Source of the DNA: Streptomyces sp. f51
Lineage (GTDB): Bacteria; Actinomycetota; Actinomycetes; Streptomycetales; Streptomycetaceae
Direction: 5' to 3'
Length of the DNA: 64,000 bases
Assembly: GCF_037940415.1 (NCBI RefSeq)
Contig: NZ_CP149798.1
Span: 6,481,001-6,545,000 of the forward strand
The position numbers and the translations under genes are program-made. Shown here one piece after another: positions 43,575 through 51,313 of the stretch. The notes beneath the pieces are model-generated. The model worked only from the letters and a program-made list of their open reading frames with translations, was not told the origin of the DNA and made no database searches. Position 1 is the stretch's first letter; the number at the start of each line of letters is the position of its first letter.

Positions 43575-44513
43575 TCAGTGGCAGAGCTTCGCCTCGTGCT
43601 CCGCGTGTCCGCTCGGCTCCAGCTGGAACGTGCAGTGCTCGACGTCGAAGTGCACGCCCAGACAGCCCTGGAGTTCGTGCAGGATCTTCTCGTGGCCGAT
43701 CGCGTTCAGGACGTCGGAGCTGACGACGACGTGCGCGGAGAGCACCGGCATACCGGAGGTGATGGTCCAGGCGTGCAGGTCGTGGACGTCCTCGACACCG
43801 TCGAGCGCCAGGATGTGGGCACGCACCTCCGCCATGTCCACCCCCTTGGGCGCCGCCTCCAGGAGGACGTCGAGCGTCTCCTGGAGCAGCTTCCAGGTGC
43901 GCGGGACGATCATCAGCGCGATGGCGATGGAGGCGATCGGGTCCGCCGCCTGCCAGCCGGTGGTCATGATCACCACGGCCGCGAGGATGACCGCCACCGA
44001 GCCCAGCGCGTCCGCCGCGACCTCCAGGAAGGCACCGCGCACGTTCAGGCTGTCCTTCTGCCCGCGCATCAGCAGCGTCAGCGAGACGGTGTTGGCGACC
44101 AGTCCGAACAGGCCGAACGCGATCGTCAGGCCGCCGTGGGTGTCCGCGGGCGTGATGAAGCGCTGGATCGCCTCGACGAGCACGTAGCCGCCGACGACGA
44201 GCAGCAGCAGACAGTTGGCGAGCGCGGCGAGGATCTCGGCCCGCGCGTAGCCGAAGGTGCGCTTCTCGCTCGGCGGGCGTGCCGCGAAGTGGATCGCGAG
44301 CAGCGCCATGCCGAGGCCCAGCGCGTCCGTCGCCATGTGGGCCGCGTCCGCGACCAGCGCGAGCGAGTCGGCCAGCAGACCGCCGAAGATCTCGACGACC
44401 ATGACGGTGAGCGTGATCGCCAGCGCGACCCGCAGCCTCCCGCGGTACGCGGCGGTCGCCGTACCGGACGGGGGAGCTCCGTGCCCGTGCCCGTGGTCGT
44501 GCCCAGCCCCCAT
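43575..44513 (-). CDS. Cation diffusion facilitator family transporter
   Basis: 312-aa metal efflux protein with six predicted membrane helices and a cytosolic C-terminal domain. The N-terminus is His-rich (GHDHGHGHG). The metal site in TM2 is ADAAHMATDALG (HxxxD); in TM5 it reads FLEVAADALG, with Glu where zinc exporters usually have His. The C-terminal domain (VRAHILALDGVEDVHDLHAWTI, HFDVEHCTFQLE) fits CzcD/ZitB-type proteins. ATG 44513 follows AGGAGG. It likely exports Zn, Co or similar ions; the TM5 change leaves specificity open. Confidence 0.9.
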   Translation of the reverse strand: MGAGHDHGHGHGAPPSGTATAAYRGRLRVALAITLTVMVVEIFGGLLADSLALVADAAHMATDALGLGMALLAIHFAARPPSEKRTFGYARAEILAALANCLLLLVVGGYVLVEAIQRFITPADTHGGLTIAFGLFGLVANTVSLTLLMRGQKDSLNVRGAFLEVAADALGSVAVILAAVVIMTTGWQAADPIASIAIALMIVPRTWKLLQETLDVLLEAAPKGVDMAEVRAHILALDGVEDVHDLHAWTITSGMPVLSAHVVVSSDVLNAIGHEKILHELQGCLGVHFDVEHCTFQLEPSGHAEHEAKLCH

Positions 44514-44603
44514 GAAAGCCGCCTCCTGTGTTCCGCTCGGTCGTGCCAGTCAACTACGGGCGGGGGGTATCGGGCAACGCGGCACTGAACACCGTTGTCA
44601 TAT

Positions 44604-44638
44604 GCTCTGACCTGCGGAAACGATCCGCAGGTCAGAGC
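44604..44638. terminator. Terminator after galE
   Basis: Perfect 15-bp stem GCTCTGACCTGCGGA / TCCGCAGGTCAGAGC with a 5-nt loop, 12 nt downstream of the galE stop on the minus strand. Confidence 0.8.
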
Positions 44639-44649
44639 GTCGGACAGGT

Positions 44650-45630
44650 TCAGGCGCCGGTGGTCCCCGGGTGGTGCAGCAGCCAGCCCCGCCAGGCCGA
44701 CTCCACCATCTCGCGGACCCCTCGGCGCGCGCTCCAGCCCAGCTCGGCGGCGGCCAGAGCGGCCGAGGCGACCGCCCGCGGGGCGTCGCCGGGTCGGCGC
44801 GGTTCGACGACGGGCCGGACCGGGTCTCCGGTGACCTCGGAGATGAGCGTCACGAGTTCCCGTACCGAGACTCCCTCGCCCCGGCCGATGTTCACCGTCA
44901 GATCGCCGCTCGCGCCCTCGGTCAGCCGCCGGGCCGCCGCGAGGTGCGCCTCGGCGAGATCGGCGACGTGGATGTAGTCGCGTACGCAGGTGCCGTCCGG
45001 GGTCGGGTAGTCGTCGCCGAAGATCCGCGGGGCCTCGCCGCGGGTGAGCCGGTCGAACACCATCGGGACGATGTTGAAGATCCCGGTGTCGGCCAGCTCC
45101 GGGGAGGCCGCGCCCGCCACGTTGAAGTAGCGCAGGCACACCGTGGAGATACCGTGCGCCCGGCCCGCCGCCCGCACCAGCCACTCGCCGGCGAGCTTCG
45201 TCTCGCCGTACGGGCTCATCGGGGCGCAGGGGGTGTCCTCCGTGATGAGGTCCACGTCGGGGTTGCCGTAGACGGCGGCCGACGAGGAGAACACGAACCG
45301 CTCGACGCCCGCCCCCGCCACGGCCTCCAGCAGGGTCGCGAGACCGCCCACGTTCTCCTGGTAGTAGCGCGTCGGCTCGGCCACGGATTCGCCGACCTGC
45401 TTGCGGGCGGCGAGGTGCACCACCCCCGTGATCGCGTGCTCCGCCAGGACCCGCTTGAGCAGATCACCGTCCAGGGACGACCCCTGGACGAGGGGAATGC
45501 TCCGCGGGAGCCGGTTCGGCACCCCCGACGACAGGTCGTCGAGGGCCACGACGCGCTCCCCGGCACCCGCCATCGCCCGCGCCACGTGTGCCCCGATGTA
45601 TCCGGCTCCGCCTGTGATCAGCCATGTCAT
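44650..45630 (-). CDS. galE: UDP-glucose 4-epimerase
   Basis: 326-aa extended short-chain dehydrogenase. NAD-binding TWLITGGAGYIGAHVARAM, VVHLAARKQVGESVAEPTRYYQENV, catalytic FSSSAAVYG and Tyr-x3-Lys in SPYGETKLAGEW, plus CLRYFNVAGA and DGTCVRDYIHVADLAEAH identify the GalE family. It makes UDP-galactose. It is divergent from the CDP-alcohol phosphotransferase operon and could provide sugars for that envelope system. The start ATG 45630 lies 8 nt behind TAGGGT (minus strand, 45639-45644), suggesting leaderless translation. Confidence 0.92.
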   Translation of the reverse strand: MTWLITGGAGYIGAHVARAMAGAGERVVALDDLSSGVPNRLPRSIPLVQGSSLDGDLLKRVLAEHAITGVVHLAARKQVGESVAEPTRYYQENVGGLATLLEAVAGAGVERFVFSSSAAVYGNPDVDLITEDTPCAPMSPYGETKLAGEWLVRAAGRAHGISTVCLRYFNVAGAASPELADTGIFNIVPMVFDRLTRGEAPRIFGDDYPTPDGTCVRDYIHVADLAEAHLAAARRLTEGASGDLTVNIGRGEGVSVRELVTLISEVTGDPVRPVVEPRRPGDAPRAVASAALAAAELGWSARRGVREMVESAWRGWLLHHPGTTGA

Positions 45631-45860
45631 GGACGACCACCCTATGCGGGGTCCGCGTCGGCGCCCGGTGTGCCCCGCTTTCGGGGAAGAATGACGTGCC
45701 GTACGCCCTGCCGGGAATGTTCCGGTCCGCGCACCGGTGCTTGTGACCGGGGCCCGTGATCCCTGATGATGACCGCGGCATCCGCCGGACAAAATCGGCT
45801 GATCGGACCGTGAACGGCTGGTGAACGCCCGCTTCCGTTCATCCGATAGCCTCTGCCGAC

Positions 45861-45884
45861 ATGCCGCCGGGGCCACCGCCATGA
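45861..45884 (+). CDS. Mini-ORF (7 aa) at the head of the envelope operon
   Basis: ATG 45861 follows TAGCCT (45847-45852) by 8 nt, the leaderless pattern. It encodes MPPGPPP; its TGA overlaps the next ATG (ATGA at 45881-45884). Proline-rich codons could stall ribosomes. May be coincidental. Confidence 0.3.
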   Translation: MPPGPPP

Positions 45885-45946
45885 GCCGGGGTCCTTCCCA
45901 TCACGCACACGCCGGACGCCAGGTCGCGCCGGCACCCAGGGAGTGA
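45881..45946 (+). CDS. Mini-ORF (21 aa) coupled to the CDP-alcohol phosphotransferase gene
   Basis: ATG 45881 starts a 21-residue frame (MSRGPSHHAHAG...) whose TGA overlaps the GTG start of the next gene (GTGA at 45943-45946). The following gene has no well-spaced ribosome site of its own, so it may depend on coupling to this frame. Confidence 0.4.
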   Translation: MSRGPSHHAHAGRQVAPAPRE

Positions 45947-47748
45947 GTTCGCTGCCGACCGCCATCCTCACCGGCCAGCCGGTCCCCGGATCGTCGCTCG
46001 AAGGCGATCTGCGGTCGCTCGGCTTCGACGTACGTCTTGCGTCCGACGCGGGTGAGACCGAGGCCCTGCTGGCCGCCGTGCCGGCGAACCAGCGCGTCGC
46101 CGTCGTGGACGCCCGCTTCGTGGGGCACGTGCACGCCCTGCGGCTCGGCCTGACCGACCCCCGCTTCGCGGCCTCGGCCCTTCCCGGAGCCGTGTCCGTG
46201 CAGCCCGAGGCCCGGCGGGCGCTGGCCCGCGCCCTGACCCGGGAGACGGTGGCCGCGGGCAACACCGGCGCGGCCCCGGAGAACCTCCCCGAGCGCCTCG
46301 GCGAGGCCCTGGAGGCGGACGACCTCGGCGTCCACCGCCCCGAGCTCGGCACCCTCGTCGCCGAGGTCCCCGCCGATCCGCAGGAGCGCAACGGCGTCCG
46401 GCAGGCCGTCCTGGCCGTGGACGACGAGGCCGTACGGCTCCGCAGCGCCGTCAAGGCCCGCGACGGCTTCTTCACCACGTACTGCATCAGCCCGTATTCG
46501 CGCTACATCGCCCGCTGGTGCGCCCGCCGCGGCCTGACCCCGAACCAGGTCACCACCGCGTCGCTGATCACCGCGCTGATCGCCGCGGGCTGCGCCGCCA
46601 CCGGCACCCGCGTCGGCTTCGTCGCCGCCGGTCTGCTGCTGCTGTGCTCCTTCGTGCTGGACTGCACGGACGGACAGCTCGCCCGCTACTCCCTCCAGTA
46701 CTCGACGCTCGGCGCCTGGCTGGACGCGACCTTCGACCGTGCCAAGGAGTACGCCTACTACGCGGGACTCGCGCTCGGCGCGGCCCGCGGCGGCGACGAC
46801 GTGTGGGCGCTCGCGCTCGGCGCGATGATCCTCCAGACCTGCCGGCACGTCGTGGACTTCTCCTTCAACGAGGCGAACCACGACGCCACGGCCAACACCA
46901 GCCCCACCGCAGCCCTGTCCGACAAGCTCGACAGCGTCGGCTGGACGGTCTGGGTGCGCCGGATGATAGTCCTGCCCATCGGCGAACGATGGGCGATGAT
47001 CGCCGTCCTGACGGCGCTGACGACCCCCCGTATCACCTTCTACGCGCTGATCGCCGGCTGCGCCTTCGCGGCCACCTACACCACGGCGGGCCGGGTGCTG
47101 CGCTCGCTCACCCGCAGGGCCAGCCGCACCGACCGTGCCGCGCAGGCACTGGTGGACCTCACCGACTCCGGCCCGCTCGCCGAGTACCTGACCCGTTACA
47201 CGGGCCGCCTCACGCGCGTCGCCCCGGCCCTCGTCGCCCTCGTCGCCGGCGCGGTCGTGGTGACATCCGCCGCACTGGCCCCGTACGGCAGCTGGCTGCC
47301 CGTGCTCGGTGCCCTCGTGTACGTCCTGCTGTCACCGGCCGCCCTGCTCAGGCCCCTCAAGGGCCCCCTCGACTGGCTGGTCCCGCCGTTCTTCCGCGCC
47401 GCCGAATACCTCACCGTTCTGGCACTGGCGGTCGACGCCGGCGTGAACGGAGTGCTTCCGGCGGCTTTCGGCCTGGTGGCCGCCGTCGCCTACCATCACT
47501 ACGACACGGTGTACCGCATTCGCGGAAACGCCGCAGCCCCCCCGCACTGGCTGGTGCGGGCGATCGGCGGGCACGAGGGCAGGACGCTGCTGGTCACCGT
47601 CCTCGCCGCGCTGCTCACCGCCCCACAGTTCAAGGTCGCGCTCACGGCGCTCGCCGTGGCCGTCGCCCTGCTGGTGCTCGCCGAGAGCATCCGCTTCTGG
47701 GTGTCCTCCGGGGCCCCCGCCGTACACGATGAAGGAGAACCCGCATGA
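45943..47748 (+). CDS. CDP-alcohol phosphatidyltransferase with C-terminal DUF5941-like membrane domain
   Basis: 601-aa integral membrane enzyme. Residues 1 to about 165 are soluble and weakly like a degenerate nucleotidyltransferase or regulatory domain. SAVKARDGFFTTYCISPYSRYIARWCARRGLTPNQVT leads into the CDP-alcohol phosphotransferase core with DGQLARYSLQYSTLGAWLDATFD, matching DG-x2-AR-x8-G-x3-D-x3-D. The layout recalls fused inositol-phosphate cytidylyltransferase/phosphotransferases. After about residue 340 further helices follow (LVALVAGAVVVTSAAL; YLTVLALAVDAGVNG; LLVTVLAALLTAP), probably DUF5941. It transfers a phospho-alcohol from a CDP donor to an acceptor alcohol. It overlaps the next gene by 4 nt. 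Confidence 0.83.
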   Translation: MSSLPTAILTGQPVPGSSLEGDLRSLGFDVRLASDAGETEALLAAVPANQRVAVVDARFVGHVHALRLGLTDPRFAASALPGAVSVQPEARRALARALTRETVAAGNTGAAPENLPERLGEALEADDLGVHRPELGTLVAEVPADPQERNGVRQAVLAVDDEAVRLRSAVKARDGFFTTYCISPYSRYIARWCARRGLTPNQVTTASLITALIAAGCAATGTRVGFVAAGLLLLCSFVLDCTDGQLARYSLQYSTLGAWLDATFDRAKEYAYYAGLALGAARGGDDVWALALGAMILQTCRHVVDFSFNEANHDATANTSPTAALSDKLDSVGWTVWVRRMIVLPIGERWAMIAVLTALTTPRITFYALIAGCAFAATYTTAGRVLRSLTRRASRTDRAAQALVDLTDSGPLAEYLTRYTGRLTRVAPALVALVAGAVVVTSAALAPYGSWLPVLGALVYVLLSPAALLRPLKGPLDWLVPPFFRAAEYLTVLALAVDAGVNGVLPAAFGLVAAVAYHHYDTVYRIRGNAAAPPHWLVRAIGGHEGRTLLVTVLAALLTAPQFKVALTALAVAVALLVLAESIRFWVSSGAPAVHDEGEPA

Positions 47749-48497
47749 TCGGCCTCGTGCTGGCGGCCGGCGCCGGCCGGCGTCTGCGCCCCTACACCGA
47801 CAGCCTCCCGAAGGCTCTGGTGCCGGTGGGCCCCGCAGGCCAGGAGGACTCCCTCACGGTCCTGGACCTGACCCTCGGCAACTTCGCCGAGATCGGTCTG
47901 ACCGAGGTCGGCATCATCGTCGGCTACCGCAAGGAGGCGGTCTACGACCGCAAGGCGGCCCTGGAGGAGAAGTACGGCCTCAGGATCACCCTGATCGACA
48001 ACGACAAGGCCGAGGAGTGGAACAACGCCTACTCCCTGTGGTGCGGCCGTGACGCCCTCAAGGACGGCGTGATCCTCGCCAACGGCGACACCGTGCACCC
48101 GGTCTCCGTCGAGCGCACCCTGCTCGCCGCCCGCGGCGACGGCAAGAAGATCATCCTCGCCCTCGACACGGTGAAGAAGCTCGCCGACGAGGAGATGAAG
48201 GTCGTCGTGGACCCCGACAAGGGCGTCCAGAAGATCACCAAGCTCATGGAGCCGTCCGAGGCCACCGGCGAGTACATCGGTGTGACCCTCATCGAGGGCG
48301 CCGCCGCCGACGAGCTGGCCGACGCCCTGAAGACGGTCTGGGAGACGGACCCGCAGCAGTTCTACGAGCACGGCTACCAGGAGCTCGTCAACCGCGGCTT
48401 CCGGATCGACGTGGCCCCGATCGGCGATGTCAAGTGGGTCGAGATCGACAACCACGACGACCTCGCCAAGGGACGTGAGATCGCGTGCCAGTACTGA
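47745..48497 (+). CDS. Sugar/alcohol-phosphate nucleotidyltransferase
   Basis: 250-aa NTP transferase. MIGLVLAAGAGRRLRPYTDSLPKALVPVG is the nucleotide-binding signature (G-x-G-x-R-x12-P-K). DNDKAEEWNNAYSLWCGRD and VILANGDTVHPVSVE follow, with Asp of NGD as probable metal ligand, and VKWVEIDNHDDLAKG near the end. It resembles LicC and inositol-phosphate cytidylyltransferases, so it probably makes the CDP-alcohol used by one or both neighbouring phosphotransferases. Start ATG overlaps the upstream stop (ATGA); its end overlaps the dehydrogenase gene by 13 nt. Confidence 0.87.
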   Translation: MIGLVLAAGAGRRLRPYTDSLPKALVPVGPAGQEDSLTVLDLTLGNFAEIGLTEVGIIVGYRKEAVYDRKAALEEKYGLRITLIDNDKAEEWNNAYSLWCGRDALKDGVILANGDTVHPVSVERTLLAARGDGKKIILALDTVKKLADEEMKVVVDPDKGVQKITKLMEPSEATGEYIGVTLIEGAAADELADALKTVWETDPQQFYEHGYQELVNRGFRIDVAPIGDVKWVEIDNHDDLAKGREIACQY

Positions 48498-49546
48498 CGA
48501 GGCTCATCCCCTCGCCGGTCGTCGTCGACATCCGTCCGGGTGCCCTGGACGACCTGGCGAGCGTGCTCAGCGACGAGCGCATCTCGCACTCGGGCAAGCT
48601 GGCCATCGCGGTCAGCAGCGGCTCGGGCGCGCGCCTGCGCGAGCGGATCGCCCCGGCGCTGCCCGGCGCCACCTGGTACGAGGTCGGCGGCGGAACGCTC
48701 GACGACGCCATCCGGCTGGCCGGTGCCATGCGGGCCGGCCACTACGACGCGGTCGTGGGCCTGGGCGGCGGAAAGATCATCGACTGCGCCAAGTTCGCCG
48801 CGGCGCGGGTCGGTCTGCCGCTGGTCGCGGTGCCCACGAACCTCGCGCACGACGGACTGTGCTCGCCGGTCGCCACCCTCGACAACGACGCGGGCCGCGG
48901 CTCCTACGGCGTGCCCAACCCGATCGCCGTGGTCATCGACCTCGACGTGATCCGTGAGGCACCGGTCCGGTTCGTCCGGGCGGGCATCGGGGACGCGGTC
49001 TCCAACATCAACGCGATCGCGGACTGGGAACTGTCCAACCGCGTCAAGGGCGAGAAGATCGACGGACTGGCCGCCGCCATGGCGCGCCAGGCCGGCGAGG
49101 CCGTGCTCCGGCACCCCGGGGGCGTCGGCGACAACGACTTCCTCCAGGTCCTCGCCGAGGCGCTGGTCCTCACCGGCGTCGCGATGTCGATCTCGGGCGA
49201 CTCCCGGCCGGCCTCCGGCTCCTGCCACGAGATCAACCACGCCTTCGACCTCCTCTTCCCCAAGCGGGCGGCGAGCCACGGCGAGCAGTGCGGCCTGGGC
49301 GCGGCCTTCGCGATGTACCTGCGCGGCGCCCACGAGGACGCGGCGTTCATGGCCGAGGTGCTGCGGCGGCACGGACTGCCGGTGCTGCCCGAGGAGATCG
49401 GCTTCACCGTGGAGGAGTTCGTGGAGGTCGTGGAGTTCGCTCCGCAGACCCGGCCCGGCCGCTACACGATCCTCGAACATCTCGACCTGAAAACCCACCA
49501 GATCAAGGACATCTACTCCGACTATGCCAAGGCCATCGGTAGCTGA
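48485..49546 (+). CDS. sn-Glycerol-1-phosphate dehydrogenase family enzyme
   Basis: 353-aa iron/zinc-type dehydrogenase of the EgsA/AraM group. GLGGGKIIDCAKFAA is the NAD-binding motif; VPTNLAHDGLCSPVATL matches the substrate-side HDG-x-x-SP segment of glycerol-1-phosphate dehydrogenases. Metal ligands are expected in AGIGDAVSNI (Asp), SGSCHEINHAFD (His) and AASHGEQCG (His). It would reduce dihydroxyacetone phosphate to sn-glycerol-1-phosphate, the enantiomer used for archaeal lipids and by AraM in Bacillus. Here it lies between a nucleotidyltransferase and a CDP-alcohol phosphotransferase. GTG 48485 overlaps the upstream gene by 13 nt; the gene overlaps the next by 23 nt. Confidence 0.85.
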   Translation: MPVLTRLIPSPVVVDIRPGALDDLASVLSDERISHSGKLAIAVSSGSGARLRERIAPALPGATWYEVGGGTLDDAIRLAGAMRAGHYDAVVGLGGGKIIDCAKFAAARVGLPLVAVPTNLAHDGLCSPVATLDNDAGRGSYGVPNPIAVVIDLDVIREAPVRFVRAGIGDAVSNINAIADWELSNRVKGEKIDGLAAAMARQAGEAVLRHPGGVGDNDFLQVLAEALVLTGVAMSISGDSRPASGSCHEINHAFDLLFPKRAASHGEQCGLGAAFAMYLRGAHEDAAFMAEVLRRHGLPVLPEEIGFTVEEFVEVVEFAPQTRPGRYTILEHLDLKTHQIKDIYSDYAKAIGS

Positions 49547-50303
49547 ACTCCGCCCCGTCGTTCATCCCCCGGGGGTGAAGGACCGGCGCAGCGGTGAGCA
49601 CTGGGCGGGACGCCTGTACATGCGAGAGATCTCGCTGCGCTGCGACCGCTACCTGGTGAACACCAGGATCACGCCCAACCAGCTCACGTACCTGATGACC
49701 CTGTGCGGCGTGCTCGCGGCCCCGGCCCTGCTGGTGCCGGGGATCGCGGGCGCGGTGCTCGGCGTGGTGATGGTCCAGCTCTATCTGCTGCTCGACTGCG
49801 TCGACGGCGAGATAGCGCGCTGGAAGAAGCAGTACTCGCTCGGCGGGGTCTATCTCGACCGTGTCGGCGCCTATCTCACCGACGCGGCCGTCCTCGTCGG
49901 CCTCGGCCTGCGGGCCGCGGACCTGTGGGGCGGCGGGCGCGTCGACTGGCTGTGGGCCTTCCTCGGCACGCTGGCCGCGCTCGGCGCGATCCTGGTCAAG
50001 GCGGAGACCGACCTCGTCGGCGTCGCCCGTCACCAGGGCGGGCTGCCGCCGGTCAAGGAAGCCGCGTCCGAGCCCCGCTCGTCGGGCGTGGCGCTGGCCC
50101 GCAGGGCCGCCGCGGCGCTCAAGTTCCACCGGCTGATCCTCGGCATCGAGGCGTCCCTGCTCATCCTGCTCCTCGCCGTCGCGGACCAGATCAGGGGCGA
50201 CCTGTTCTTCACCCGGCTCGGCACCGCCGTGCTCGCCGGCATCGCGCTCCTCCAGACCGTGCTGCACCTGGTGTCCATCCTCGCTTCGAGCAGGCTCAAG
50301 TGA
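49524..50303 (+). CDS. CDP-alcohol phosphatidyltransferase family protein
   Basis: 259-aa membrane enzyme, the second phosphotransferase of the operon. RITPNQLTYLMTLCGVLAAPALLVPG precedes the signature DGEIARWKKQYSLGGVYLDRVGAYLTDA, which keeps DG-x2-AR-x8-G but has D spacing shifted at the end (LDRVGAYLTD). Several hydrophobic segments follow. The soluble start (KDRRSGEHWAGRLYMREISLRCDRY) is typical of the family. It could use CDP-glycerol or another CDP-alcohol. It overlaps the dehydrogenase by 23 nt and the glycosyltransferase by 4 nt. Confidence 0.87.
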   Translation: MPRPSVAELRPVVHPPGVKDRRSGEHWAGRLYMREISLRCDRYLVNTRITPNQLTYLMTLCGVLAAPALLVPGIAGAVLGVVMVQLYLLLDCVDGEIARWKKQYSLGGVYLDRVGAYLTDAAVLVGLGLRAADLWGGGRVDWLWAFLGTLAALGAILVKAETDLVGVARHQGGLPPVKEAASEPRSSGVALARRAAAALKFHRLILGIEASLLILLLAVADQIRGDLFFTRLGTAVLAGIALLQTVLHLVSILASSRLK

Positions 50304-51184
50304 GTACGGCCACGAAGGTCGGCGCGGTGATCATCACCATGGGCAACCGCCCCGACGAGCTCAGGGCCCTGCTCGACTCCGTCGCCAAGCAGGACGGCGA
50401 CCGCGTCGAGGTGGTCGTCGTCGGCAACGGCTCACCCGTCCCGGACGTCCCCGCGGGCGTCCGGACGGTCGAGCTGCCCGAGAACCTCGGCATCCCCGGC
50501 GGCCGCAACGTGGGCATCGAGGCCTTCGGCCCCGGCGGCACCGACGTGGACGTCCTGCTCTTCCTGGACGACGACGGTCTGCTGGCCCGCCACGACACGG
50601 CCGAGCTGTGCCGCCGGGCCTTCGCCGACGACTCCGAGCTCGGCATCATCAGCTTCCGCATCGCCGACCCCGAGACCGGCGAGACCCAGCGCCGCCACGT
50701 CCCGAGGCTGCGCGCCGCCGACCCGATGCGGTCCTCGCGCGTCACCACGTTCCTCGGCGGCGCCAACGCGGTCCGTACGAAGGTCCTCGCCGAGGTCGGC
50801 GGGCTCCCGGACGCCTTCTTCTACGCCCATGAGGAGACCGACCTGGCCTGGCGGGCCCTCGACGCCGGCTGGATGATCGACTACCGCTCCGACATGGTGC
50901 TCCACCACCCGACGACCGCTCCCTCGCGGCACGCGGTCTACCACCGGATGGTGGCCCGCAACCGGGTGTGGCTGGCGCGCCGGAACCTTCCCGCACCCCT
51001 CGTACCGGTCTACCTGGGCGTCTGGATGCTCCTGACCCTGCTGCGCCGCCCCTCGCGGGCCGCGCTGCGCGCGTGGTTCGGCGGATTCGGGGAAGGCTGG
51101 AGGAGTCCCTGCGGACCGAGGCGCCCCATGAAATGGCGCACGGTGTGGCGGCTGACCCGGCTGGGCCGGCCTCCCGTCATCTGA
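50300..51184 (+). CDS. Family 2 glycosyltransferase
   Basis: 294-aa GT-A enzyme. VGAVIITMGNRPDELRALLDSVAKQ opens the fold; LPENLGIPGGRNVGIEAF and VLLFLDDDG (DXD-type metal site) follow, then FLGGANAVRTKVLAEVGGLPDAFFYAHEETDLAWR, the common ED/W acceptor motif. A C-terminal hydrophobic stretch (LVPVYLGVWMLLTLL) suggests membrane association. GTG 50300 overlaps the upstream TGA (GTGA). It would add a sugar to the phospho-alcohol product. The end lies in a 33-bp tandem duplication. Confidence 0.9.
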   Translation: MSTATKVGAVIITMGNRPDELRALLDSVAKQDGDRVEVVVVGNGSPVPDVPAGVRTVELPENLGIPGGRNVGIEAFGPGGTDVDVLLFLDDDGLLARHDTAELCRRAFADDSELGIISFRIADPETGETQRRHVPRLRAADPMRSSRVTTFLGGANAVRTKVLAEVGGLPDAFFYAHEETDLAWRALDAGWMIDYRSDMVLHHPTTAPSRHAVYHRMVARNRVWLARRNLPAPLVPVYLGVWMLLTLLRRPSRAALRAWFGGFGEGWRSPCGPRRPMKWRTVWRLTRLGRPPVI

Positions 51185-51226
51185 CAAGCCCGACTGGGCC
51201 GTCCCCCGGTCATCTGACAAGCTCGA
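51161..51226. repeat. 33-bp tandem duplication over the glycosyltransferase stop
   Basis: 51161-51193 and 51194-51226 match at 29 of 33 positions and each contain TCATCTGACAAGC. The first copy encodes the C-terminus LGRPPVI and stop; the second repeats it in the non-coding gap. Confidence 0.8.
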
Positions 51227-51313
51227 TCCTGAGAGCACCCGGGCACAACCCGGCCCCGGCTCATGCCGGTGCCCGGCCGGCCGTGCGCCTCTCGAAGACG
51301 AAAGTTTCCCCTT

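Noticed and set aside
44514-44603. GATACCCCCCGCCC before the CDF gene looked like half of a CsoR-type operator
   Set aside because: The matching right half (GGGGTAT-type) is missing.
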